Shown here piece after piece: positions 1 to 5,418 of a stretch of DNA of 6,051 nt. Source of the stretch: JABCPE02 sp963519075 (GTDB lineage Bacteria > Bacteroidota > Bacteroidia > Flavobacteriales > Weeksellaceae). The translations under genes were made by a program, and so were the position numbers. The DNA is taken from NCBI GenBank assembly GCA_963519075.1, contig CAUQMH010000090.1, positions 1 to 6,051 on the forward strand, given 5' to 3'. The notes beneath the pieces were generated by a model. That model ran no database searches. It saw only the letters and a program-made list of their open reading frames with translations, and was not told the DNA's origin. Each line of letters starts with the position of its first letter. Within the stretch, counting starts at the first letter, position 1.

Positions 1-26
1 AAAGCAGACAATGAAAACAATTTCAT
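1..26 (-). CDS. Possible 5' end of a leftward gene (partial)
   Basis: Read leftward from an ATG at 26-24, the first codons give MKLFSLSA and then leave the window. A lysine followed by a hydrophobic run is what the start of a secretion signal peptide looks like, and the codons are uninterrupted to the edge. Only eight complete codons are visible, so this is weak. No clean TAnnTTTG box faces this start; the nearest is an imperfect GTTATTTG on the minus strand around 71-78. If real, the gene would be divergent from porV and share the long spacer with it. The product cannot be named. Confidence 0.3.
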
Positions 27-385
27 TTTTTTCATAATATGTATTCTTATAAACTTTAAATTTCAAAGTGCAAATAACGCTAAATTATTTCTTTTATCAA
101 AATTTCTTTACGACTTTTTAACAAATATTTTTTGTTTTTATTGTGTATACAAATCAAAAATCAATACACAAAACAACATAAAAGCCACATTTTGAACAAG
201 TTAAACAAAAATTTAAAATCTTAAAATTTTCTTAAAATTATTTAAACTTTAAAATCAACTCAACCTTATTATACGACCAAATACTTTATCTAATACAAAT
301 ATAACTTTTTTTAACTAAAAAATATAAAAAAATCATAAATTTTAAATTTAAATTTTTATTTTTGCATGATTATTAAAACATTAAT
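27..385. other. AT-rich intergenic spacer upstream of porV
   Basis: I see no gene in this roughly 360-nt stretch on either strand; both strands are rich in stops. It is dominated by A and T runs, including a nearly palindromic AAATTT-rich tract around 336-360. It holds an 8-bp inverted repeat, TTGTGTAT at 141-148 and ATACACAA at 164-171, separated by 15 nt and with no U-run on either side, so it is not an obvious terminator. A minus-strand -7-like CAAATATA lies at 296-303 without a matching -33 element. The rightmost part carries the porV promoter. Confidence 0.6.
357..364 (+). promoter_or_regulatory. -7 box of the porV promoter
   Basis: TATTTTTG fits the Bacteroidota -7 consensus TAnnTTTG. 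It lies 21 nt before the porV ATG, giving a predicted transcript start near 370 and a short untranslated leader. No clear TTG is found about 17-19 nt upstream, so the -33 element is weak or absent. Confidence 0.5.
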
Positions 386-1525
386 ATGAATTTGAACAAA
401 AAACTTATCATCATGTTAGGGTTGGGAGTAGCTGCTAATGCTTATTCTCAAGATCTTACAAAAATTCGTCCTGTATTAACAGGTGCACCTTTCTTAAGGA
501 TAGCTCCAGATGCCCGTTCAGGAGGTATGGCAGACCAAGGGGTGGCTACTACACCAGATACCTATTCTCAATATTGGAATGCAGCGAAATACCCTTTTGC
601 TAATGCAAAGACATCTGTAGGTGTTAGTTTTACTCCATATATGAATAAAATTACCAATGATATATTCTTATTATATGGTTCTTTTTATACAAAACTGGGA
701 GAAGAAGATAGAAGCACATTGAGTGCAAGTATCTATTACTTTAACATGGGAACAGTAGATTTGTCTAGAATTGTAGGAGGAGTTGCAGTAAGTGAAGGAC
801 AATCTAAACCTAATGAATTCTCTATCGATTTAGCCTATGCTTTGAAACTTTCTGAAAGTTTTTCAATGGCTGTTACGGGGAGATATATCCGTTCAGACTT
901 GTCTAGTTTAGGACAAAGCAGCAGCACATTACAAGCAGCCAATACATTTGCTGTAGATATTACAGGATATTACCAATCTCCTAAAATGCAAAGTTTTGGT
1001 GAAAAAGAAGGTAGAGTAAGAGGTGGTTTTGCTATTCAAAATGTAGGACCAAAACTTAACTATAGTAAAAGTATAGACTCAAAATCTTACCTTCCTACCA
1101 TTGCAAGATTGGGAGCTGGATATGATTTATTCCTTGATGGAGAAAATCGTTTGGGACTTACTTTAGAAGCATCTAAACTATTAGTTCCAGGAGCAGAAGC
1201 TGTAGTAGATCCAGTTACTAACAGAGTCTCTTATTCATATCCTGATGTAAGTGTAATCAATGGTATGGGTAAATCTTTCAGCAATAAAAAAAGTGTAATG
1301 TACAGCATTGCTGCTGATTATTCATATAATGATACTTTTGATATAAGAACAGGATACTTCCATGAAAGCGCTGAGCAAGGAGGAAGGCAATTTGCTACTA
1401 TAGGTGTGGGGTTGAAATACAAATCTTTTGGACTTGATGTTTCTTACCTTATCAATACAGCTAAAATCAATAACGCACTGGATAACACCCTTAGATTCGG
1501 TCTAGTTTGGGATATCAGTGAATAA
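386..1525 (+). CDS. porV: Type IX secretion system outer-membrane protein PorV (LptO)
   Basis: PorV is a FadL-like outer-membrane beta-barrel of the type IX secretion system (T9SS). In the known system it binds the conserved C-terminal signal of cargo leaving the SprA translocon and carries it to the PorU sortase for processing and surface attachment. The 379-residue product has a signal peptide (basic NKK, hydrophobic core about 7-17, likely cleavage near AYSQ, 19-22). Its mature start contains the family-typical stretch around LRIAPDARSGGMAD (37-50), followed by YWNAAKYPFA. The rest is alternating beta-strand sequence with aromatic girdles, and the length matches the family. The ATG at 386 sits just after a -7 box and directly before the signal peptide, so the start is secure. 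porU, usually immediately upstream on the same strand, is not within the 385 nt visible here. A porin-like homologue such as PorP/PorQ is less likely given the N-terminal motif. Confidence 0.92.
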   Translation: MNLNKKLIIMLGLGVAANAYSQDLTKIRPVLTGAPFLRIAPDARSGGMADQGVATTPDTYSQYWNAAKYPFANAKTSVGVSFTPYMNKITNDIFLLYGSFYTKLGEEDRSTLSASIYYFNMGTVDLSRIVGGVAVSEGQSKPNEFSIDLAYALKLSESFSMAVTGRYIRSDLSSLGQSSSTLQAANTFAVDITGYYQSPKMQSFGEKEGRVRGGFAIQNVGPKLNYSKSIDSKSYLPTIARLGAGYDLFLDGENRLGLTLEASKLLVPGAEAVVDPVTNRVSYSYPDVSVINGMGKSFSNKKSVMYSIAADYSYNDTFDIRTGYFHESAEQGGRQFATIGVGLKYKSFGLDVSYLINTAKINNALDNTLRFGLVWDISE

Positions 1526-1543
1526 AAACAAATTTTCATAAAT

Positions 1544-1576
1544 AAAAATAGCACCATAATTTGTGGTGCTATTTTT
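1544..1576. terminator. Bidirectional terminator between porV and the phosphopantetheinyl transferase gene
   Basis: A 13-bp perfect stem (AAAAATAGCACCA at 1544-1556 with its complement at 1564-1576) closes a 7-nt loop. On the plus strand the 3' arm runs into a T tract at 1572-1578, terminating porV. On the minus strand the opposite arm gives a T-rich tract, terminating the leftward genes. The hairpin abuts the stop codon at 1577-1579 directly. Confidence 0.9.
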
Positions 1577-2200
1577 TTATTCTTCCTCTATTATTGCTAG
1601 ATAATAATTTTCAATTTTTTCTAAATAAACCAAGAATTTATCTTCTCTATTCTTGTCAAAAACCTTACACTTAATTTTAGAAAATTGGTCTAAAAGAAAT
1701 TCATCAACTACATAAAATTCCTTAAAAGACCATTGTTTCGAAGAATGTATTTTGAATAAAGCTTCTTTTATGCACCAGATAGCCGTCAGATGTTCTATCC
1801 CTGATTCTACCCTGCCGAGCCAGTCTATTTCTGTGGGATGCAGGAATTTAAGCTTAATTTTATCAATCCTATCTTTCACCTGCTCTATATCCACTCCTAT
1901 TTTTTTTTCAGAAGTGGCTAAAACCGCGTAAGGAAAAGAATGACTGACTGATACGAACTTATCAAATGGCTCTAAGTAAGGCTGCCCATTTTCATAGTAT
2001 CTGATTTTATGATTAGGCATGATTTTTTTGAGCATGTGCCTTACCACCTGTTTCTCTATCAGTCTTTTAGGCGATTTTTGCTTTAAATTCTCAAATTCTT
2101 TTTCATCCGAAATCAAATCAGCAGAAAATTCTTCTTCCTCTGAATATTTCCAAATCAAAATCTGAGCTTGCTCCGATATTATTTCTTTAAAAATAGGCAT
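1577..2200 (-). CDS. 4'-phosphopantetheinyl transferase superfamily protein (Sfp/AcpT-like)
   Basis: This family moves the phosphopantetheine arm of coenzyme A onto a conserved serine of acyl or peptidyl carrier proteins, in the cytoplasm. The 207-residue protein shows the expected motifs in order: GQP (72-74), VSVSHS (83-88), GVDIE (102-106) with the Mg-binding acidic residues D104 and E106, and the WCIKEA block (142-147, the family's WxxKEA) with E146 as the third acidic ligand. The length is close to the usual 200-240 of Sfp-type enzymes and clearly longer than the roughly 120-residue AcpS type. It is the second gene of a leftward pair, 13 nt after the carboxypeptidase gene, and probably shares its promoter; a terminator follows immediately. 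No polyketide or peptide synthase is nearby, so the carrier-protein partner cannot be told from context. Confidence 0.88.
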   Translation of the reverse strand: MPIFKEIISEQAQILIWKYSEEEEFSADLISDEKEFENLKQKSPKRLIEKQVVRHMLKKIMPNHKIRYYENGQPYLEPFDKFVSVSHSFPYAVLATSEKKIGVDIEQVKDRIDKIKLKFLHPTEIDWLGRVESGIEHLTAIWCIKEALFKIHSSKQWSFKEFYVVDEFLLDQFSKIKCKVFDKNREDKFLVYLEKIENYYLAIIEEE

Positions 2201-2213
2201 TATTCCTTAAAAT

Positions 2214-3308
2214 TTAAATTATCTGAAACTCCACAGGAGCATCTATTTTAGGATATTTTTTATCACAAACAAATTTCTTGCCCGTGCAATCTATCTCCTT
2301 CCAGCCTTTCTTTTTCCCAATATCTCCCACTTCCGCTACATAAGGGATAAATTCTATCTCTTCGCTGGTTTCGGTTTTAATTTCTTTATACTGGACTGCA
2401 ATATCCAAAACACATTCAAAATCAGTATTTAACCTCACATTTCTGTATATAATATCATAATGAGATTCTTTATTTTCTGGAATTTCAAAATAGCTTTCAT
2501 AGCCAAACACATCTCCTTTTAAATTTCCTATCGCCTGCAACGCATAAAATAAAGCCTTCGTGTAAAATTCTCTTGTTTTTTCTCTTTTATAATCATCAAT
2601 AAAATGTCCGCCTTCAAACAAAATAACTGGAATTCCTGCTTTCATAAAATTGTCCCCCGAAGATGTAGGGTAAAAAGTATCTGTATAACGCCCTATATTA
2701 TTAGGAATTTCAGGTTTTAATTGTTGATAAATCTCAGCAATCACCGCCATACTTTTCTTTCTATTTTCCGTCAAATTCCTCTCCACATCCTCCGAAGGCG
2801 AAAGGAATGAAAGCATAGCAGGATTTTCAAAATCAGTACTAAAAATAGTCCTCTGCTCATGCAGGTTTAGAGCGTAATCATATTTTTTAGAGAAAGCCTG
2901 TTTTTTCAAAATTTTCATCTCTATACTGGACTCTTTTAGAAAATCTCTATTGATATCTATTTCTAAAATATTTCTCCTTGTCCAGATCTCTGAGCCATCA
3001 GGATTGAGCATAAAAATAAAATCCAAACGAATTTTATCCCAAAAATCAGCCACAGGATTTTCTTCTAACGAAGTCAATAGATCCAGCATCGCCAAAGTCG
3101 CATTGCTTTCATTTCCGTGCATCTGTGACCAAGCCAGCACAGAAATATTTCCTTTTCCTTTAGAAAAAAGATAAATCGGTTTCCCTAAAGTTGATTTTCC
3201 TATTTCTTGAATTTCCGTGCCATAATTTTCTTCTAAGTATAAAAACAATTTTTTAGGAGAAATATAGCGATTTGGAAAGTTTACATTTTTAAAATATTTA
3301 AACAGCAT
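2214..3308 (-). CDS. M14-family zinc carboxypeptidase-like protein
   Basis: The 364-residue product resembles M14 metallocarboxypeptidases, which remove C-terminal residues from peptides with a single zinc ion. The zinc site is readable: H64 and E67 in SQMHGNES (HxxE) and H150 in LNLHEQR. The likely catalytic glutamate is E232 in ILFEGGH. LNPDG (101-105) and DINRDF (118-123) fit the substrate-binding stretch with its conserved arginine. The catalytic domain covers about 15-260. The remaining roughly 100 residues are a beta-rich tail I do not recognise. There is no signal peptide or lipoprotein box, so the enzyme is probably cytoplasmic, unlike many secreted M14 enzymes. A succinylglutamate desuccinylase/AstE-like amidohydrolase role is possible because that group shares the fold; substrate is unknown. 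It is first in the leftward pair with the phosphopantetheinyl transferase gene. Confidence 0.8.
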   Translation of the reverse strand: MLFKYFKNVNFPNRYISPKKLFLYLEENYGTEIQEIGKSTLGKPIYLFSKGKGNISVLAWSQMHGNESNATLAMLDLLTSLEENPVADFWDKIRLDFIFMLNPDGSEIWTRRNILEIDINRDFLKESSIEMKILKKQAFSKKYDYALNLHEQRTIFSTDFENPAMLSFLSPSEDVERNLTENRKKSMAVIAEIYQQLKPEIPNNIGRYTDTFYPTSSGDNFMKAGIPVILFEGGHFIDDYKREKTREFYTKALFYALQAIGNLKGDVFGYESYFEIPENKESHYDIIYRNVRLNTDFECVLDIAVQYKEIKTETSEEIEFIPYVAEVGDIGKKKGWKEIDCTGKKFVCDKKYPKIDAPVEFQII

Positions 3309-3332
3309 ATTTTGTTATTTTGAAAATTTCTG

Positions 3333-3359
3333 CAAAAATACAATAATTTTACTTTACAA
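3333..3359 (-). promoter_or_regulatory. Promoter of the leftward carboxypeptidase/transferase pair
   Basis: On the minus strand TATTTTTG (3340-3333) fits the TAnnTTTG -7 box, with a TTG (3359-3357) 16 nt upstream as the -33 element. The predicted start near 3326 gives a leader of under 20 nt before the ATG at 3308. The TTG lies inside a TTTACAAATGTA motif (3353-3366), which itself contains a minus-strand TACATTTG (3364-3357) that could be an alternative -7 box. Confidence 0.55.
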
Positions 3360-3366
3360 ATGTATG
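3353..3366. promoter_or_regulatory. Candidate operator copy 1 (TTTACAAATGTATG)
   Basis: The inner ten bases TACAAATGTA have dyad symmetry (TACA/TGTA half sites around AA) and match the array upstream of the HTH gene. The site overlaps the -33 element of the leftward promoter, where a bound repressor would block it. Binding is inferred, not shown. Confidence 0.4.
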
Positions 3367-3546
3367 TAGAAATACTGATGTTTATAACCTACTTCTGTCA
3401 ATTTGTCAGTATATAAAATTGTTAATTATATTTCATTCAATAAAATTTTGTTATTTATTATAAATCAGTATTTTATAGATTTTATATAATGTTATTTTTA
3501 ACTTTAGTTTAATTGTGAAAATATGTGTTTTTCAGGTTTTTTGAAT

Positions 3547-3560
3547 AAAACATTTGTAAA
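3547..3560. promoter_or_regulatory. Candidate operator copy 2 (minus strand TTTACAAATGTTTT)
   Basis: On the minus strand the 14-mer is identical to the array member at 4801-4814 upstream of the HTH gene. It lies just upstream of the first rightward promoter of the terC-like gene. One half site is perfect (TTTACA) and the other imperfect. Confidence 0.4.
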
Positions 3561-3576
3561 ACCCGTATATTCACTT

Positions 3577-3604
3577 TTGTGCTAAAATCTACTGTTTACA
3601 TTTG
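3577..3604 (+). promoter_or_regulatory. Distal promoter of the terC-like gene, fused to candidate operator copy 3
   Basis: TTG at 3577-3579, a 17-nt spacer and TACATTTG at 3597-3604 form a full TTG-N17-TAnnTTTG promoter. The -7 box is embedded in TTTACATTTGTTAT (3595-3608), a copy of the candidate operator, so a protein bound there would occlude the promoter. The predicted start is near 3610. Confidence 0.5.
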
Positions 3605-3609
3605 TTATC

Positions 3610-3637
3610 TTGAATCATTTTTTATTCAATATATTTG
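3610..3637 (+). promoter_or_regulatory. Proximal promoter of the terC-like gene
   Basis: TTG at 3610-3612, 17 nt, then TATATTTG at 3630-3637 match the Bacteroidota consensus. The predicted start near 3643 leaves about 14 nt before the ATG at 3657. An inverted repeat, TTGAAT (3610-3615) and ATTCAA (3624-3629), fills the region from the -33 box to the -7 box and could be a separate regulator site. Confidence 0.7.
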
Positions 3638-3656
3638 CGAAATAAACTTTACAACA

Positions 3657-4700
3657 ATGTCAAACGAGATTATATTTTTAATAAGTTTTTTATTATTTAT
3701 TGGACTAATATTGGCACTAGATTTAGGTGTTTTCGCTAAAAAAACAGGAAATATCACCTTAAAGCAAGCTGGGTTTATGAGCTTTTTCATGATATTCATT
3801 TCTGTAGTTTTTTATTTTATGCTGGTCAGCTATGGTCACCTACTCCACGGCATTGACAGTATGGAAAAACTACAATACATTATAAATAAGAACTCTCATC
3901 CCGTGGATATCGTTCCTAATAATCTAGAACACAACATCCAGCTTTATAATATGAATTTAGGGCTTGAATATATGACAGGATACATCGTGGAAAAGGCTCT
4001 TTCTGTGGATAATATTTTTGTTATCGTTCTTATATTCACTGCTTTTAATGTAGAAAAGGAGAATTATCACAGAGTTTTATTTTGGGGAGTTTTAGGGGCT
4101 ATTGTGATGCGTTTTATCTTCATTTTCATCGGAGCAGCTCTAATTACTAAATTCAGCTGGATTATGTATATTTTTGGAGGTTTCCTTATTTTTACAGGAG
4201 CAAAAATGTTTATGCCTGAAGATGAGGAAAAAATAGACACTGAAAACCACCCTGCCGTAAAGTTTGCGAATAGATTTTTCAAGGTTCATAATCAATTTGT
4301 AGGTAATAAATTTTTTGTAACAATAGATGGTGTAAGAAAAATAACTCCATTATTTCTTGTTTTGATTATTATAGAATTTACAGATCTCATCTTCGCGGTG
4401 GATTCCATTCCTGCTATTTTCTCTGTAACCAAAGACCCTTATATTGTATTTTTCTCCAATATTTTTGCCATCTTAGGACTTCGTTCTATGTTCTTTTTAC
4501 TGGCAGGGATTATTGATAAGTTTAAATATTTGAAAATCGGATTAGCCTTTTTATTAGTTTTCATTGGATTGAAAATGATTTTACATTCGTACCTAAACGA
4601 ATGGGGCTTCACTACATCTCATTCTTTGATGATAATTTTGGGAATTTTAAGTGTAAGTATTTTCGCATCATTATTAGTTCCTGATAAAAAATCAAAATAA
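3657..4700 (+). CDS. TerC/Alx-family integral membrane metal-homeostasis protein
   Basis: TerC/Alx proteins are multi-pass inner-membrane proteins; characterised members export Mn2+ or supply metal to exported proteins, while the tellurite link is historical. The 347-residue product has about eight to nine hydrophobic segments (near 4-26, 38-60, 114-130, 140-160, 168-185, 232-250, 262-285, 292-310, 323-341). Family motifs with buried acids are present: ALDLGVF (20-26), EYMTGYIVEKALSVDN (104-119, with E104, E112, D118) and EFTDLIFAVDS (240-250, with E240, D243, D249). A hydrophilic loop at about 61-100 and a second at 186-230 interrupt the core. The frame stays open to an ATG at 3579, but two promoters lie inside that stretch and the 26 extra residues are unlike the family, so the ATG at 3657 is chosen. 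The transported metal is inferred from the family; no metal riboswitch precedes the gene. Confidence 0.85.
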   Translation: MSNEIIFLISFLLFIGLILALDLGVFAKKTGNITLKQAGFMSFFMIFISVVFYFMLVSYGHLLHGIDSMEKLQYIINKNSHPVDIVPNNLEHNIQLYNMNLGLEYMTGYIVEKALSVDNIFVIVLIFTAFNVEKENYHRVLFWGVLGAIVMRFIFIFIGAALITKFSWIMYIFGGFLIFTGAKMFMPEDEEKIDTENHPAVKFANRFFKVHNQFVGNKFFVTIDGVRKITPLFLVLIIIEFTDLIFAVDSIPAIFSVTKDPYIVFFSNIFAILGLRSMFFLLAGIIDKFKYLKIGLAFLLVFIGLKMILHSYLNEWGFTTSHSLMIILGILSVSIFASLLVPDKKSK

Positions 4701-4847
4701 ATTCTAAAAAATATTTTTACAAATAAATAGTTTATAAATTATTAAAAATGAACTATTTACAAGCCTATTTACAAATGTAACTAAAACAAAAATCAAATAA
4801 TTTACAAATGTTTTTACAAATGTAAAATATATTTTTTACATTTGTAT
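4701..4847. other. Intergenic spacer between the terC-like and HTH genes
   Basis: The 147 nt are almost entirely A and T and hold the operator-like array. A 9-bp inverted repeat, TAAATAGTT (4724-4732) and AACTATTTA (4751-4759), with an 18-nt loop, lies after the terC-like stop. It lacks a T-run, so it is not a standard terminator, and it overlaps two degenerate members of the array. No rho-independent terminator for the terC-like gene is visible, so readthrough into the HTH gene is possible. Confidence 0.6.
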
Positions 4848-4848
4848 A
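4716..4848. repeat. Array of TTTACA-AA-TGTAAA motifs, candidate operator of the HTH regulator
   Basis: TTTACA begins at 4716, 4756, 4768, 4801, 4813 and 4835. The copy at 4813-4826 (TTTACAAATGTAAA) is a perfect dyad apart from its AA centre. Those at 4768-4781, 4801-4814 and 4835-4848 (inverted centre TT) are near-perfect; 4716 and 4756 keep only one half site. Copies come in pairs offset by 12 bp (4756/4768 and 4801/4813), the two pairs being exactly 45 bp apart. The last copy touches the ATG at 4848. Such clustered dyads before an XRE-type gene are what autoregulatory operators look like; binding itself is inferred. Confidence 0.6.
4837..4844 (+). promoter_or_regulatory. Possible -7 box of the HTH gene, inside the last operator copy
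   Basis: TACATTTG fits TAnnTTTG and ends only 3 nt before the ATG at 4848. If used, transcription would begin at about the start codon and give a leaderless message. No TTG is present 16-19 nt upstream, so the promoter would be weak or activator-dependent, or the gene may rely on readthrough from the terC-like gene. Confidence 0.35.
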
Positions 4849-5369
4849 TGGATTTAAACAGTCGAGTTCAAAAAATTATCAATTATTCTGAATTATCCTC
4901 TTCTGAATTTGCAGATGAAATAGGAGTTCAGCGGTCTAATATTTCTCATGTTCTTTCTGGAAGGAACAAACCTTCTCTTGATTTTCTCATGAAAATAAAA
5001 GATAGATTCCCTGAGATACAATGGGAATGGCTAATCGAAGGAAAAGGAGCAATGGTTTTTTCTGAAAATGAAGCTGCCTCTACTCCTTCTTCCTATTCAT
5101 TAGAAGAAAGTAAAATAAATGATGATGAGCCTATCATCACAGGGCTTTTCTCTATTCCTTCTCAAGAAATGGATGAAAATACAAAACAGGAAGAAGTAAA
5201 ATCTGAAATTTCAGAACCAATACAATATAATAATATAGTAGAAAACACTCCTGAAATTTCAGAAAACGAAAATATTTTAGAAACAGAAGCTCCTAGCAAA
5301 AAGGGCAACAGCATTAAAAAAATCGTTTTCTTTTATGAAAATGGGAAATTTGAGGTTTTTGAGCCTTAA
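4848..5369 (+). CDS. XRE-type helix-turn-helix regulator with acidic linker and conserved-looking tail
   Basis: The 173-residue protein starts with a Cro/C1-type DNA-binding domain at about 1-67. SSSEFADEIGVQ (17-28) and RSNISHVLSGRNKPS (29-43) form the two helices of the helix-turn-helix, the second being the recognition helix. PEIQWEWLIEGKGAM (55-69) closes the domain, a form common in Bacteroidota repressors. Residues about 70-155 are acidic, Ser/Glu/Pro-rich and look disordered; a basic KKGNSIKK then leads into a hydrophobic tail, IVFFYENGKFEVFEP, that looks like a beta hairpin or docking peptide. A TTG at 4842 would add two residues, but the ATG at 4848 fits other family starts. The gene follows an operator-like array, suggesting autoregulation. 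No phage integrase or toxin partner is nearby, so this is probably a chromosomal regulator; its ligand or signal is unknown. Confidence 0.8.
   Translation: MDLNSRVQKIINYSELSSSEFADEIGVQRSNISHVLSGRNKPSLDFLMKIKDRFPEIQWEWLIEGKGAMVFSENEAASTPSSYSLEESKINDDEPIITGLFSIPSQEMDENTKQEEVKSEISEPIQYNNIVENTPEISENENILETEAPSKKGNSIKKIVFFYENGKFEVFEP
5202..5262 (+). repeat. Two copies of a 12-bp palindrome inside the HTH gene
   Basis: CTGAAATTTCAG occurs at 5203-5214 and again at 5251-5262, 48 nt apart and in the same frame. The first copy extends to a 14-bp perfect palindrome (5202-5215). Both encode EIS followed by E within SEISEP and PEISEN, so the repeat may simply reflect a 16-residue repeat in the acidic linker. 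Confidence 0.6.
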
Positions 5370-5385
5370 TTTTTGCTAACAATAT

Positions 5386-5415
5386 TTGGCTATATTATTT
5401 TTTTTACTAAATTTG
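5386..5415 (+). promoter_or_regulatory. rplS promoter
   Basis: TTG at 5386-5388, a 19-nt spacer and TAAATTTG at 5408-5415 form a strong Bacteroidota promoter. It lies 17 nt after the HTH stop codon, so rplS has its own start of transcription, predicted near 5420, with a leader of about 65-70 nt. Confidence 0.8.
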
Positions 5416-5418
5416 CAC

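Larger units (their letters stand above)
3309..3656. other. Divergent intergenic region between the carboxypeptidase and terC-like genes
   Basis: This 348-nt spacer carries the leftward promoter at its left end and two tandem rightward promoters at its right end. Three copies of the TTTACA/TGTAAA-type motif lie at 3353-3366, 3547-3560 and 3595-3608. The 7-mer TCAGTAT occurs three times: inverted at 3372-3378, direct at 3406-3412 and 3465-3471. The first two form an inverted repeat with a 27-nt loop. I see no convincing short gene in it and no yybP-ykoY-like manganese riboswitch before the terC-like gene. Confidence 0.6.

Noticed and set aside
141..171. Inverted repeat TTGTGTAT/ATACACAA as a terminator
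   Set aside because: There is no T-run after either arm and the 15-nt loop is long; it could be a binding site or chance in AT-rich DNA.
2950..3174. Plus-strand open frame of 74 codons opposite the carboxypeptidase gene
   Set aside because: It is antisense to a gene with readable catalytic motifs and has no promoter or recognisable protein features.
3579..3656. N-terminal extension of the terC-like protein from an ATG at 3579
   Set aside because: The stretch contains two full promoters, the predicted transcript starts lie inside or after it, and the extra 26 residues do not resemble the family N terminus.
3638..3656. Manganese riboswitch (yybP-ykoY type) before the terC-like gene
   Set aside because: The predicted leader is under 20 nt from the proximal promoter and about 45 nt from the distal one, too short for that element, and no matching stems are seen.
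4067..4282. Minus-strand open frame of 71 codons opposite the terC-like gene
   Set aside because: It is antisense to a well-supported membrane-protein gene, and its composition is what reversed hydrophobic codons give.
4724..4759. Inverted repeat TAAATAGTT/AACTATTTA as the terminator of the terC-like gene
   Set aside because: The stem is AT-only apart from one pair, has an 18-nt loop and is followed by CAAGCC, not a T-run; it is better explained by overlap with the operator array.
4842..4847. TTG start two codons before the ATG of the HTH gene
   Set aside because: It lies inside the last operator/-7 element, and the ATG at 4848 gives the usual family start.
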